From Streptomyces sp. WM4235 (lineage in GTDB: Bacteria; Actinomycetota; Actinomycetes; Streptomycetales; Streptomycetaceae), in assembly GCF_001279725.1 (NCBI RefSeq), contig NZ_LGDE01000001.1, positions 203,810-267,809 of the forward strand: a stretch of 64,000 nucleotides of DNA, written 5' to 3'. Under the pieces are notes generated by a model, which was given only the letters and a program-made list of their open reading frames with translations, ran no database searches and was not told where the DNA came from. The first letter of the stretch is position 1, and every line of letters starts with the position of its first letter. The position numbers and the translations under genes are program-made. Shown here in pieces: positions 11,079 to 21,449 of this stretch.

Positions 11079-11157
11079 GGCCGTTCCCCCATCAAGCGGA
11101 ACGCTGTCACCGCAGTCTCCTCTGACGCGAGATCAGCCGAATAGCGCTCACGACCTG

Positions 11158-11184
11158 GGGCGACCGAAGTAATTTCGGTCGCCC
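11158..11184 (+). terminator. ndk terminator
   Basis: An 11-bp perfect stem GGGCGACCGAA / TTCGGTCGCCC (11158-11168 with 11174-11184) closes a GTAAT loop, 80 bases after ndk. The 220 bases that follow, up to mreB, hold the mreB promoter region; TACGAT at 11308-11313 is a possible -10 box, but no convincing -35 was found. Confidence 0.75.
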
Positions 11185-11407
11185 TTCGGTATTACCGGCG
11201 CGGACGGGGAACGCATGTGCAGGACACGACGTCACCACTAAGGGGGCGGGTATCCGTTCCGGCGGGATTGCCGGAGTCCCGTCGCGCGATGTCCGTACAT
11301 GCGGCACTACGATGGGGCCTCCACCCACACACCCACCTCGCCGACCTGACAGCAGCCGCTATCAACTGGAAGGCCAGACGCTCCTCATGGGGAACAAGGG
11401 GAACACT

Positions 11408-12427
<1,020 letters not shown>

Positions 12428-12600
12428 TCGACTCCCCGTCACGGGGCACGCGGAACACAAGGATCCGCCGTACGGGTGCTAGCGCGCCGGTGCGGCGGAT
12501 CGTTGATATACAGGCAACAGTCCGGTGCGATCACAGCTGCACGTCTCACCGGAGCGGCTCTGCCGCACGGGTATCTACGAGGAAGGCACGGCCGCCGCAC

Positions 12601-13542
12601 GTGAGGGACACACGAGAGAGCCGGCTGCTCCTGGTGCTTCTGATCGCCATCGCGTTCGCATTGATCACGGTGGACATCAGAGCGGGCGAGGAGTCACCGG
12701 TCGACGGTGCCCGACAGGCCGCCGCAGCGGTCTTCGGCCCCGTCGAGAAGGGCGTGGCGACGGCGGTGGATCCGGTGGCCCACGCCATAGGAGCCGTACG
12801 CGACTCCGGCGAGCGCCACAATCGGATCGCGACGCTGGAGCGCGAGAACACCGCGCTCAAGGCCAAGCTCGGCAGCGACGACCAGAACCGCAGCCGCGTC
12901 CGCGAGCTCGACGAGATGCTCAAGCGGGCCGGCGCGGGACAGTACGGGATCAAGGGCGCCGAGGTCATCGCGATAGGAGCGGCCCAGGGCTTCTCCTGGA
13001 CCGTCACCATCGACGCGGGCAGCAAGGACGGCATCGAGCGCGACATGACCGTCCTGAACGGGGAGGGCCTCGTCGGCCGGGTCTCCACCGTCGGCCCCGA
13101 CACCGCCACCGTGGTCCTCGCCAACGACCCCGACTTCACCGTCGGCACCCGACTGGAGAAGACCGGCGAACTCGGCTTCGCCACCGGCCAGGGCGACCGT
13201 GCCCTGTCCGTGCAGATGCTCAACGGCAAGGCCAAGATCAACGCGGGCGACCGGCTCGTCACCTTCGGCTCGCGCGGCAACAAGCCGTTCGTGCCCGGCG
13301 TGCCGATCGGCGAGGTGGTCAAGGTGGACCCCTCCCGCGGAGACCTCACCCGTACCGTCTGGGTGCGCCCGTTCGTGGGCTTCTCGCGCCTGGACATCGT
13401 CGGCGTCGTCGTGATGCCGCCGCGCGAGGACCCGCGCGACGCGGTCCTCCCGCCGAAGCCCGCGGCCCCCAAGCCCACCCCGACGGTCACCGTCACGGTC
13501 ACCCCGTCCGCCAGTGTGCCCGGCAAGCCGGACGACGAGTAG
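12601..13542 (+). CDS. mreC: Cell shape-determining protein MreC
   Basis: This 313-residue protein has one N-terminal signal-anchor helix (about 7-27, LLLVLLIAIAFALITVDI), a coiled coil (about 65-100, NRIATLERENTALKAKL) and a periplasmic-side beta domain (about 115-275) typical of MreC, then a Pro/Thr tail. MreC links MreB to PBPs outside the membrane. GTG 12601 is chosen because it places the anchor at the N-terminus; a GAGGAAGG ribosome-like site is 15 bases upstream, which is a little far. It is followed by mreD after 13 bases. Confidence 0.93.
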   Translation: MRDTRESRLLLVLLIAIAFALITVDIRAGEESPVDGARQAAAAVFGPVEKGVATAVDPVAHAIGAVRDSGERHNRIATLERENTALKAKLGSDDQNRSRVRELDEMLKRAGAGQYGIKGAEVIAIGAAQGFSWTVTIDAGSKDGIERDMTVLNGEGLVGRVSTVGPDTATVVLANDPDFTVGTRLEKTGELGFATGQGDRALSVQMLNGKAKINAGDRLVTFGSRGNKPFVPGVPIGEVVKVDPSRGDLTRTVWVRPFVGFSRLDIVGVVVMPPREDPRDAVLPPKPAAPKPTPTVTVTVTPSASVPGKPDDE

Positions 13543-13555
13543 GAGCTGACCGACC

Positions 13556-14251
13556 ATGCGTTTCAACCGGATCCTGCTCTCGGCCACGCTCGTGGTGGTC
13601 GCCCTCGTGGTCCAGGTCGCCGTTCTCGGCCGGCTCCAACTGCCCGGCGCGGTACCCGACCTGGTCCTCCTCACCGTCGTCGCCCTCGCCCTGGTGTACG
13701 GCCACCTCAGCGGAGCCATCATCGGCTTCGGCGCCGGCCTGCTCGCCGACCTGGCGCCGCCCGCCGACCACGCCGCCGGGCGGTACGCGCTCGTGCTGTG
13801 CCTCATCGGCTACCTCGTCGGCCTGGCCCGCCCCGACAACGGGCGGTTCCGCTCGGCCTGGGGGCCGATGCTGACCGTCGTCGCCGCCGCGATCGGCTCC
13901 ACCCTGCTGTACGCGGGCGTCGGCGCCCTCGTCGGGGACACCGCCGCCCGCCACGTCGGCCTGGCCGGCCTGCTGTTCACGGCGACCCTCTACGACCTGC
14001 TGCTCGCGCCCTTCACCGTGCCGTTCATCATGGCGCTCGCCCGGCGCGCCGAGAACGACCCGATGGCCGTCGAGGCCGGCGGCGGCCCGCCCCAGGGCAA
14101 GGACGTCTCCTCCGGCTGGCTGGCCGGCGGCACGGGGCTGCGCATCGGCAGCCAGCGCGGTGGACTGCGCCTGAAGACCGCACGCGGACGCGCCAACCGG
14201 GCCGGCCGCATAAAGGGCGTCAAGGGTGTGAAGAGCGTCAAGAAACTGTGA
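13556..14251 (+). CDS. mreD: Rod shape-determining protein MreD
   Basis: This 231-residue integral membrane protein has about five helices in residues 5-165 (for example RILLSATLVVVALVVQVAVLG and PDLVLLTVVALALVYGHLSG), then a cytoplasmic tail rich in Lys, Arg and Gly. MreD is the third subunit of the Mre complex. The 60-residue basic C-terminal tail is longer than in E. coli MreD and is common in Streptomyces. ATG 13556 follows TAGGAG. The gene is 13 bases after mreC and 13 bases before the PBP gene, so mreC-mreD-PBP2-rodA form one operon. Confidence 0.93.
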   Translation: MRFNRILLSATLVVVALVVQVAVLGRLQLPGAVPDLVLLTVVALALVYGHLSGAIIGFGAGLLADLAPPADHAAGRYALVLCLIGYLVGLARPDNGRFRSAWGPMLTVVAAAIGSTLLYAGVGALVGDTAARHVGLAGLLFTATLYDLLLAPFTVPFIMALARRAENDPMAVEAGGGPPQGKDVSSGWLAGGTGLRIGSQRGGLRLKTARGRANRAGRIKGVKGVKSVKKL

Positions 14252-14264
14252 GGGAGGAGAAGGC

Positions 14265-16436
14265 GTGAGCAACAACCCCGACACCGGCCGCACCTCCCGG
14301 GTACGGATCCGACTCGTCATCATCCAGGTGCTCGTCTTCTCCCTGCTCCTCACCCTCGGCGGGCGCCTCTGGTACCTCCAGATCCGCAACGGCGACGAGT
14401 ACTACCACGAGGCGAAGAACAACCACGTCCAGCAGGTCGTCCAGCCCGCCGTGCGCGGTTCGATCCTCGACGCGCGCGGCATCGCGCTCGCCGACAACGA
14501 GACCCGTCTGGTCGTCTCCGCCAGCCGCACCGAGCTGATGAAGATGAAGGACAAGGGCAAGGGGGTCCTCACCCGGCTCTCGGACGTACTGGACATGACG
14601 CCGCAGGACGTCATGGACAAGGTCCGGCTCTGCGACTCGCGGACCCCCCAGCCCTGCTGGAACGGCTCCCCCTACCAGCCGATCCCGGTCACCAACAAGG
14701 CCACCACCCAGCAGGCCCTGCAAATCCGCGAGCGCCCCGAGGAGTTCCCCGGCATCACGGCCGAGCCCACCGCGGTCCGCCGCTACGCCGCCCCCGGGGG
14801 AGCCAACACCGGACAGGCGCTGGGCTACCTCTCCCCGGTCACCGACGGCGAGATCACCCGGGCGAAGGACACCAACTCGCCCTTCCTGCGCTCCGACCAG
14901 GTGGGCCGCTTCGGCCTGGAACGCACCTACGACAGGCCCCTGCGCGGCAAGTCCGGCGTGACCCGCTACGAGGTGGACAACCTCGGCCGGGTCATCGGCA
15001 TGGCCCAGAACGATCCCGCGATCCCCGGCGCCAACCTCGTGACGAGCATCGACGCGCGCGTCCAGGCCGTCGCCGAGTTCGAGCTGAACGCGGCCATGGT
15101 CGAGGCGCGCAAGCAGATCGACCGCAACACGGGCGTTCCCTACAAGGCCGACGCGGGCGCCATCGTCGTCCTGGAGTCCAAGACCGGCCGCGTCGTCGCC
15201 ATGGCCTCCAACCCGACCTACGACCCGAACGTCTGGGTCGGCGGGATCTCCGCCAAGGACTACGCGAAGCTGACCGCCAAGGACTCCAACGTCCCGCTGA
15301 TGAACCGGGCGATCCAGGGCCAGGCCGCGCCGGGCTCCATCTTCAAGGTGATCCCGACCGCCGCCGCCGTCAACGCCGGGTACAAGTTCGACGGCGAGTA
15401 CCCCTGCCCCAGTTCGTACTCCATCGGCGGACAGGTCTTCAAGAACTTCGAGTCCCAGGGCCACGGCTCCATCACCCTCGGCCGGGCACTGGAGGTCTCC
15501 TGCGACACCGTCTTCTACGCCCTCGGCCACCAGCAGTGGCTGAAGGACGGCGGGCTCAAGCCGAAGAAGCGCCCGGCCGAGATCTTCTACAAGACCGCCC
15601 ACCAGTTCGGGCTCGGCGCCGAGACCGGCGTCGACCTGCCGGGCGAGGAGAAGGGCCGGGTCCCGGACCGCCAGTGGAAGCAGCGGTTCTGGACCGCCAA
15701 CAAGGACATGTGGTGCAAGACGGGGAAGAAGGGCGGCACCTACGTCGAGCTGCTGTCCTACGAGAACTGCCTCGAAGGCAACCTGATGCGCGCCGGTGAC
15801 GCCGTCAACTACTCCATCGGCCAGGGCGACACCCTCGTCACGCCGATCCAGATGGCCACCATCTACGCGGCCATCGCCAACGGCGGCACCATGTGGAACC
15901 CGACCATCGGCAAGGCGATCATCAGCGCCGACGGCAAGCGGGTCGAGAAGATCCCGCCGCGCGCCCACGGCCGGCTGCCGGTCACCCCGGAGACCCTCCG
16001 CAAGATGGACGGGGCCCTCGCCGGCGTCGCCACCGAGGGCACCGCCGCATGGCGGTTCGGCGGCTGGCCGCAGAAGGAGATCCCGATGCACGCCAAGACC
16101 GGCACCGCCGAGGTCTACGGCAAGCAGACGACCTCCTGGTTCGCCACCTACACCTCGGACTTCACGATCGTCATGACGATCTCCCAGGGTGGTACCGGTT
16201 CCGGGGCATCCGGCCCCGCCGTGCGCAACGTGTACAACGCCATCTACGGTCTGGACATGGCCGGCAAGCAGGACGTCAAGCGCGCCCTGCTGATCAAGCC
16301 GGAGGCGAACCTGCCGACCATCCAACCCGACGGATCCATCGACGCCCCCGTGGTCAGGCCCTACGTGCCCCCGTCCCCGGAGGAGGTGCCCGCGCTCGCC
16401 GGGCCGCCCGCACCGCCCGCAGCAAGGCAGGACTGA
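14265..16436 (+). CDS. mrdA: Class B penicillin-binding protein 2 (peptidoglycan transpeptidase)
   Basis: The 723-residue protein has an N-terminal membrane anchor (about 14-36), a pedestal domain and a transpeptidase domain. The active serine is Ser358 in PGSIFK (SxxK, Lys361), the second motif is SCD at 412-414 (the SxN position is Asp, as in E. coli PBP2) and the third is KTG at 611-613. It cross-links peptidoglycan during elongation or spore-wall synthesis with RodA. Start GTG 14265 follows GGGAGGAG at 6 bases. Its TGA overlaps the ATG of rodA (TGATG), so translation is coupled. Confidence 0.95.
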   Translation: MSNNPDTGRTSRVRIRLVIIQVLVFSLLLTLGGRLWYLQIRNGDEYYHEAKNNHVQQVVQPAVRGSILDARGIALADNETRLVVSASRTELMKMKDKGKGVLTRLSDVLDMTPQDVMDKVRLCDSRTPQPCWNGSPYQPIPVTNKATTQQALQIRERPEEFPGITAEPTAVRRYAAPGGANTGQALGYLSPVTDGEITRAKDTNSPFLRSDQVGRFGLERTYDRPLRGKSGVTRYEVDNLGRVIGMAQNDPAIPGANLVTSIDARVQAVAEFELNAAMVEARKQIDRNTGVPYKADAGAIVVLESKTGRVVAMASNPTYDPNVWVGGISAKDYAKLTAKDSNVPLMNRAIQGQAAPGSIFKVIPTAAAVNAGYKFDGEYPCPSSYSIGGQVFKNFESQGHGSITLGRALEVSCDTVFYALGHQQWLKDGGLKPKKRPAEIFYKTAHQFGLGAETGVDLPGEEKGRVPDRQWKQRFWTANKDMWCKTGKKGGTYVELLSYENCLEGNLMRAGDAVNYSIGQGDTLVTPIQMATIYAAIANGGTMWNPTIGKAIISADGKRVEKIPPRAHGRLPVTPETLRKMDGALAGVATEGTAAWRFGGWPQKEIPMHAKTGTAEVYGKQTTSWFATYTSDFTIVMTISQGGTGSGASGPAVRNVYNAIYGLDMAGKQDVKRALLIKPEANLPTIQPDGSIDAPVVRPYVPPSPEEVPALAGPPAPPAARQD

Positions 16437-17635
16437 TGCAGACCGCGAACAAGTTCTCCGTATCCCGGTACGCCCCGGAACGCGGAGCCATGGCCAAACT
16501 CACCGCCCGCGACTCGGTGGTGCGCCGGCTCGACTGGCCGATACTGCTCTGCGCACTGGCGCTGTCCTTCATCGGCTCCATGCTGGTGTGGTCGGCGACC
16601 CGCAACCGGACCTCCCTGAACCAGGGGGACCCGTACTACTTCCTTTTCCGGCACGCCCTGAACACCGGCATCGGCCTGGTGCTGATGATCGGCACGATCT
16701 GGCTCGGGCACCGCACCCTGCGCGGCGCGGTCCCGGCCCTCTACGGGCTCTCGCTGCTGCTGATCATCGCCGTGCTCACCCCGCTCGGCGCGACCATCAA
16801 CGGCGCGCACGCGTGGATCGTGATCGGCGGCGGATTCTCCATCCAGCCCTCCGAGTTCGTCAAGATCACGATCATCCTGGTCATGGCGATGCTGCTGGCC
16901 ACCCGGGTGGACGCGGGCGACCTCGCCCACCCCGACCACCGCACCGTCGTCAAGGCGCTGTGCCTGGCCGCCGCCCCGATGGGCATCGTCATGCTGATGC
17001 CCGACCTGGGCTCGGTCATGGTGATGGTCGTCATCGTGCTCGGCGTGCTGTTGGCCTCCGGCGCCTCCAACCGCTGGGTGCTGGGCCTCATCGGCGCGGG
17101 CGCCGGCGGGGCCATCCTGATCTGGCAGCTCGGCGTCCTCGACGAGTACCAGATCAACCGCTTCGCCGCCTTCGCCAACCCCGAACTCGACCCGGCGGGC
17201 GTCGGCTACAACACGAACCAGGCGCGCATCGCCATCGGCTCCGGCGGACTGACCGGCTCGGGCCTCTTCAAGGGCTCGCAGACCACCGGCCAGTTCGTGC
17301 CGGAGCAGCAGACCGACTTCGTGTTCACGGTCGCGGGGGAGGAGCTGGGCTTCGTCGGGGCCGGGCTGATCCTCGTCCTGCTGGGCATCATCCTGTGGCG
17401 GGCCTGCATCATCGCCCGCGAGACCACCGAGCTGTACGGGACGATCGTCTGCGCCGGGATCATCGCCTGGTTCGCCTTCCAGGCCTTCGAGAACATCGGG
17501 ATGACGCTGGGGATCATGCCGGTCGCGGGACTGCCGCTGCCGTTCGTGTCCTACGGAGGCTCGTCGATGTTCGCCGTGTGGATCGCGGTGGGGCTGCTGC
17601 AGTCGATCCGGGTGCAACGGCCCCTTTCGGCCTGA
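16436..17635 (+). CDS. rodA: SEDS glycosyltransferase RodA (Sfr)
   Basis: The 399-residue polytopic protein of the SEDS family (RodA/FtsW/SpoVE) polymerises lipid II glycan chains. About ten helices are visible. The long extracellular loop carries the family text INRFAAFANPELDPAGVGYN and a later segment AGLPLPFVSYGGSS is the SEDS signature. ATG 16436 overlaps the stop of the PBP gene by one base, so the two are a translationally coupled transglycosylase-transpeptidase pair. A cytoplasmic tail of about 30 residues precedes the first helix. In Streptomyces this gene is named sfr and functions with Mre proteins in spore-wall synthesis. Confidence 0.94.
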   Translation: MQTANKFSVSRYAPERGAMAKLTARDSVVRRLDWPILLCALALSFIGSMLVWSATRNRTSLNQGDPYYFLFRHALNTGIGLVLMIGTIWLGHRTLRGAVPALYGLSLLLIIAVLTPLGATINGAHAWIVIGGGFSIQPSEFVKITIILVMAMLLATRVDAGDLAHPDHRTVVKALCLAAAPMGIVMLMPDLGSVMVMVVIVLGVLLASGASNRWVLGLIGAGAGGAILIWQLGVLDEYQINRFAAFANPELDPAGVGYNTNQARIAIGSGGLTGSGLFKGSQTTGQFVPEQQTDFVFTVAGEELGFVGAGLILVLLGIILWRACIIARETTELYGTIVCAGIIAWFAFQAFENIGMTLGIMPVAGLPLPFVSYGGSSMFAVWIAVGLLQSIRVQRPLSA

Positions 17636-17692
17636 TCACCCGGGCGGCGGGTTTGGCTCCTGCCGACCTTCTCGCCGCCGGCCGGGCGGGAC

Positions 17693-17698
17693 TAGATT
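17693..17698 (+). promoter_or_regulatory. -10 hexamer (TAGATT) of the CYTH-CHAD gene
   Basis: TAGATT lies 6 bases before ATG 17705 (an out-of-frame ATG is at 17701). It fits a leaderless start. Confidence 0.55.
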
Positions 17699-17704
17699 CG
17701 ATGC

Positions 17705-19294
17705 ATGGCCGAGACGAAGCGCGAGATCGAGCGGAAATTCGAGTTCACGCGAGCCGACGCGGGTCGGGGGAGCGGTTCGGGCTCCCCCGACCGGTCCGGT
17801 CCCCCCGACCGGAAGCCGGCCCCTGAGGCCCGCCCCCGGGTACCGGACCTCACGGGCACCGCGGGCGTCGAGACCGTCTCCCCGCAGGGCACCGTCGACC
17901 TCGACGCCGTCTACTGGGACACCCCCGACCAGCGGCTCGCCGCCGACGGGCTGACCCTGCGCCGCCGCACCGGCGGCGCCGACGCCGGCTGGCACCTCAA
18001 ACTCCCCGTCTCCCCGGACGTCCGCGACGAGGTCCGGGCACCGCTCAGTGACACCGTCCCCGACCGGCTCGCCGAACTGGTCCGCTCCCGGGTACGCGAC
18101 GGCCGGCTGGAACCGCAGGTACGGCTGCGCTCCTCCCGCGAGGTCAGCCACCTCCTCGACGCCGACGGAGCCGTGCTCGCGGAACTGTCCACCGACACCG
18201 TCCGGGCCAGGCGGGGCAAGGCCAGGGCCACCTGGACCGAGGTGGAGGTGGAACTCGCCGACGGGGTGGACCCCGAACTGCTCGACGCCGTCGAACGGCG
18301 TTTCCGCGAAGAGGGCCTGCGGGTCTGCGAGGCCCCCTCGAAACTGGCCCGGGCACTCACGGAGACGGGCGGCGCGCCCCCCGCCCGGACCGAGACCGGG
18401 CCCGCCGAGGACACCGCCGGCGCGCAGGTGCTCCGGTACCTGCGCGAACAGCGCGACACCCTGGTCGCCCAGGACCCCGCCGTCCGCAGGGAGCTGCCCG
18501 ACTCCGTCCACCAGATGCGGGTCGCGATGCGGCGGATGCGCAGCGCCTTCAAGACGTACCGCAAGGTCCTCGACCGGGCGGCCACCGACCCGCTCGGGGA
18601 GGAACTGCGCCGGCTCGCCGCCGAACTCGGCGTCGCCCGCGACCAGGAGGTCATGGCCGAACGCCTCCTGGCGCACCTCGGCGAACTCCCCGACACCCTG
18701 CGGCTCGGCCCGGTCCGCGGCCGACTGCGCGTCTGGGACACCACGCGCGGTCACGCCGCCCGGCAACAGGCCCTCGCCGCACTCGACAGCGACCGGTACG
18801 TCGCCCTGCTGGACGCCCTCGACGCCCTGCTGGCCGACCCGCCCCTGCGCGGGGCCGCCGGGCACCCGGCGGCCGACGTCCTGCCCCAGGCGGTGACGCA
18901 CGACTTCGAACGGCTCGCCGGCCGGGTCGAGACGGCACTCGACCTCGCCCCCGGACACGACCGCGACCTGGCCCTGCACGCCGCCCGCAAGGCCGCCAAG
19001 CGGGCCCGCTACGCGGCGGACGCAGCCGTACCCGCCCTCGGCAAGCCCGCCGCACGCCTGTCCAAGGCCGCCAAGAAGGTCCAGACCCTGCTCGGTGACC
19101 ACCAGGACGGCGTGGTCGCCCGCGAGGCCCTGCGAACGATCGCCGTCCAGGCGACCGCCGCGGGCGAGTCCGCCTTCACCTGGGGCCTGTTGTACGCCCG
19201 AGAGGAAGCGTTGGCCGAGCGGAGCGAACGCCGGCTCCCGGAGGTCTGGCGCAAGGCGGCGGCCGTGCGGGACCGGGTGGACCTCACCGGGTAG
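17705..19294 (+). CDS. CYTH-CHAD domain protein
   Basis: The 529-residue protein joins an N-terminal CYTH domain with a C-terminal CHAD domain. CYTH begins with the hallmark EIERKF (ExExK variant KREIERKFEF) and continues through DLDAVYWDTPDQRLAADGLTL; it forms a triphosphate tunnel. CHAD starts near residue 240 with LREQRDTLVAQDPAVRRELPDSVHQMRVAMRRMRS and carries conserved basic residues known to bind polyphosphate. The family is therefore likely to bind or hydrolyse polyphosphate. An insert of about 30 Pro/Asp-rich residues (20-50) interrupts the CYTH domain near the start. The gene lies alone between rodA and the radical SAM gene. Confidence 0.9.
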   Translation: MAETKREIERKFEFTRADAGRGSGSGSPDRSGPPDRKPAPEARPRVPDLTGTAGVETVSPQGTVDLDAVYWDTPDQRLAADGLTLRRRTGGADAGWHLKLPVSPDVRDEVRAPLSDTVPDRLAELVRSRVRDGRLEPQVRLRSSREVSHLLDADGAVLAELSTDTVRARRGKARATWTEVEVELADGVDPELLDAVERRFREEGLRVCEAPSKLARALTETGGAPPARTETGPAEDTAGAQVLRYLREQRDTLVAQDPAVRRELPDSVHQMRVAMRRMRSAFKTYRKVLDRAATDPLGEELRRLAAELGVARDQEVMAERLLAHLGELPDTLRLGPVRGRLRVWDTTRGHAARQQALAALDSDRYVALLDALDALLADPPLRGAAGHPAADVLPQAVTHDFERLAGRVETALDLAPGHDRDLALHAARKAAKRARYAADAAVPALGKPAARLSKAAKKVQTLLGDHQDGVVAREALRTIAVQATAAGESAFTWGLLYAREEALAERSERRLPEVWRKAAAVRDRVDLTG

Positions 19295-19389
19295 GTCCCG
19301 TCGTGGCCGGTGATCTTGGCGGCGGGCGGCTGCCGGGCATCGGGGTACGCTTGAGAGTCGCCCCCTGCCCGCTTCACGAAAGTCGCGTG

Positions 19390-21312
19390 ATGTCCGAGTC
19401 GGTCTTCCCACAGCTCGAAGCTCTGCTCCCGCATGTGCAGAAGCCCATCCAGTACGTCGGTGGTGAGCTGAACTCCACCGTGAAGCCCTGGGAGAGCACG
19501 GACGTCCGCTGGGCGCTCATGTACCCGGACGCGTACGAGGTCGGTCTGCCCAACCAGGGCGTCATGATCCTTTACGAGGTGCTGAACGAGCGCGAGGGCG
19601 TCCTCGCGGAGCGCACCTACAGCGTGTGGCCGGACCTCGAAGAGCTGATGCGCGAGCACAAGGTGCCGCAGTTCACCGTCGACTCCCACCGCCCCGTCGG
19701 TGACTTCGACGTCTTCGGGCTCTCCTTCTCCACCGAGCTCGGCTACACCAACATGCTCACGGCGCTGGACCTCGCGGGCATCCCGCTGGAGGCCCGCAAC
19801 CGCACCATCGACCACCCCATCGTCCTCGCGGGCGGCCACGCGGCCTTCAACCCCGAGCCGATCGCGGAGTTCATCGACTGCGCGGTCATCGGCGACGGCG
19901 AGCAGGCCGTCCTCGACATGACCGAGATCATCCGCGCCTGGAAGGCCGAGGGCCGGCCCGGCGGACGCGAGGAGGTGCTGCTGCGCCTCGCCAAGACCGG
20001 CGGCGTCTACGTCCCCGGGTTCTACGACGTCGAGTACCTGCCCGACGGCCGTATCGGCCGCGTCGTCCCGAACCGCTCCGGCGTGCCGTGGCGCGTGTCC
20101 AAGCACACCGTCATGGACCTCGACGAGTGGCCCTACCCGAAGCAGCCGCTGGTCCCGCTCGCCGAGACCGTCCACGAGCGGATGTCCGTGGAGATCTTCC
20201 GCGGCTGCACCCGCGGCTGCCGTTTCTGCCAGGCCGGCATGATCACGCGCCCCGTGCGGGAGCGAAGCATCACCGGCATCGGCGAGATGGTGGAGAAGGG
20301 CCTCAAGGCGACCGGTTTCGAGGAGGTCGGCCTCCTGTCGCTCTCCTCGGCGGACCACACCGAGATCGCCGACATCGCCAAGGGCCTGGCCGACCGCTAC
20401 TCGGACGACAAGGTGGGCCTGTCCCTCCCGTCGACCCGCGTGGACGCCTTCAACGTGGACCTGGCCAACGAGCTGACCCGCAACGGTCGCCGCTCCGGTC
20501 TGACCTTCGCCCCCGAGGGCGGCTCCGAGCGCATGCGCAAGGTCATCAACAAGATGGTCTCGGAAGAGGACCTGATCCGCACCGTCGCCACCGCGTACGG
20601 CAACGGCTGGCGCCAGGTGAAGCTGTACTTCATGGTCGGGCTGCCGACCGAGACCGACGAGGACGTGCTCCAGATCGGCGACATGGCGGTCAACGTCATC
20701 GCCAAGGGCCGCGAGGTCTCCGGCCAGAACGACATCCGCTGCACGGTGTCGATCGGCGGGTTCGTGCCGAAGCCGCACACCCCCTTCCAGTGGGCGCCGC
20801 AGCTGTCGGCCGAGGAGACCGACGCCCGCCTCGGCAAGCTCCGCGACAAGCTCCGCGGCGACAAGAAGTACGGCCGTGCCATCGGCTTCCGCTACCACGA
20901 CGGCAAGCCCGGCATCGTCGAGGGCCTGCTCTCCCGCGGCGACCGCCGCATCGGTGACGTCATCCGTGCCGTGTACGAGTCCGGCGGCCGTTTCGACGGC
21001 TGGCGCGAGCACTTCAGCTACGACCGCTGGATGCAGGCTGCCGAGAAGGCGCTGCCCGCGTACGGCGTGGACGTCGCCTGGTACACGACCCGCGAGCGCA
21101 CCTACGAGGAGGTCCTGCCCTGGGACCACCTCGACTCCGGTCTCGACAAGGACTGGCTCTGGGAGGACTGGCAGGACGCCCTCGACGAGACCGAGGTCGA
21201 GGACTGCCGCTGGACCCCGTGCTTCGACTGCGGTGTCTGCCCGCAGCTCGACCTCGACATCCAGATCGGCCCCACCGGCAAGAAGCTGCTGCCGCTCACG
21301 GTCGTCAAGTGA
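19390..21312 (+). CDS. B12-binding-type radical SAM protein (TIGR03960 family)
   Basis: The 640-residue protein contains the radical SAM iron-sulfur motif CxxxCxxC at Cys273, Cys277 and Cys280 (FRGCTRGCRFCQAG), after an N-terminal cobalamin-binding-like region. The C-terminal region has further cysteines (CRWTPCFDCGVCPQLD) that could bind another cluster. TIGR03960 proteins usually stand next to, or are fused to, a DUF2344/TIGR03936 domain; here the partner is at 22600-23421, with one membrane-protein gene between. The reaction is not established; an RNA modification role has been suggested for the pair. ATG 19390 (preceded by GTG 19387) is chosen to give the usual MSESVFP start. Confidence 0.92.
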   Translation: MSESVFPQLEALLPHVQKPIQYVGGELNSTVKPWESTDVRWALMYPDAYEVGLPNQGVMILYEVLNEREGVLAERTYSVWPDLEELMREHKVPQFTVDSHRPVGDFDVFGLSFSTELGYTNMLTALDLAGIPLEARNRTIDHPIVLAGGHAAFNPEPIAEFIDCAVIGDGEQAVLDMTEIIRAWKAEGRPGGREEVLLRLAKTGGVYVPGFYDVEYLPDGRIGRVVPNRSGVPWRVSKHTVMDLDEWPYPKQPLVPLAETVHERMSVEIFRGCTRGCRFCQAGMITRPVRERSITGIGEMVEKGLKATGFEEVGLLSLSSADHTEIADIAKGLADRYSDDKVGLSLPSTRVDAFNVDLANELTRNGRRSGLTFAPEGGSERMRKVINKMVSEEDLIRTVATAYGNGWRQVKLYFMVGLPTETDEDVLQIGDMAVNVIAKGREVSGQNDIRCTVSIGGFVPKPHTPFQWAPQLSAEETDARLGKLRDKLRGDKKYGRAIGFRYHDGKPGIVEGLLSRGDRRIGDVIRAVYESGGRFDGWREHFSYDRWMQAAEKALPAYGVDVAWYTTRERTYEEVLPWDHLDSGLDKDWLWEDWQDALDETEVEDCRWTPCFDCGVCPQLDLDIQIGPTGKKLLPLTVVK

Positions 21313-21400
21313 CCGTCGTGCGAAGGCGGTGACCCGACGGCCGTTGAAGGCGGCCATCGGGTGACGCCCCTCGGTCACATTCGGTAACGCCTCGGTCTCG

Positions 21401-21432
21401 ACAGGCCCCCACCCGCAACGGTGGGGGCCTGT
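21401..21432 (+). terminator. terminator after the radical SAM gene
   Basis: A 13-bp perfect stem (ACAGGCCCCCACC with its complement, 21401-21413 and 21420-21432) closes a 6-base loop. It begins about 90 bases after the stop. Confidence 0.8.
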
Positions 21433-21449
21433 CCCGTGTCCCTACCTGC

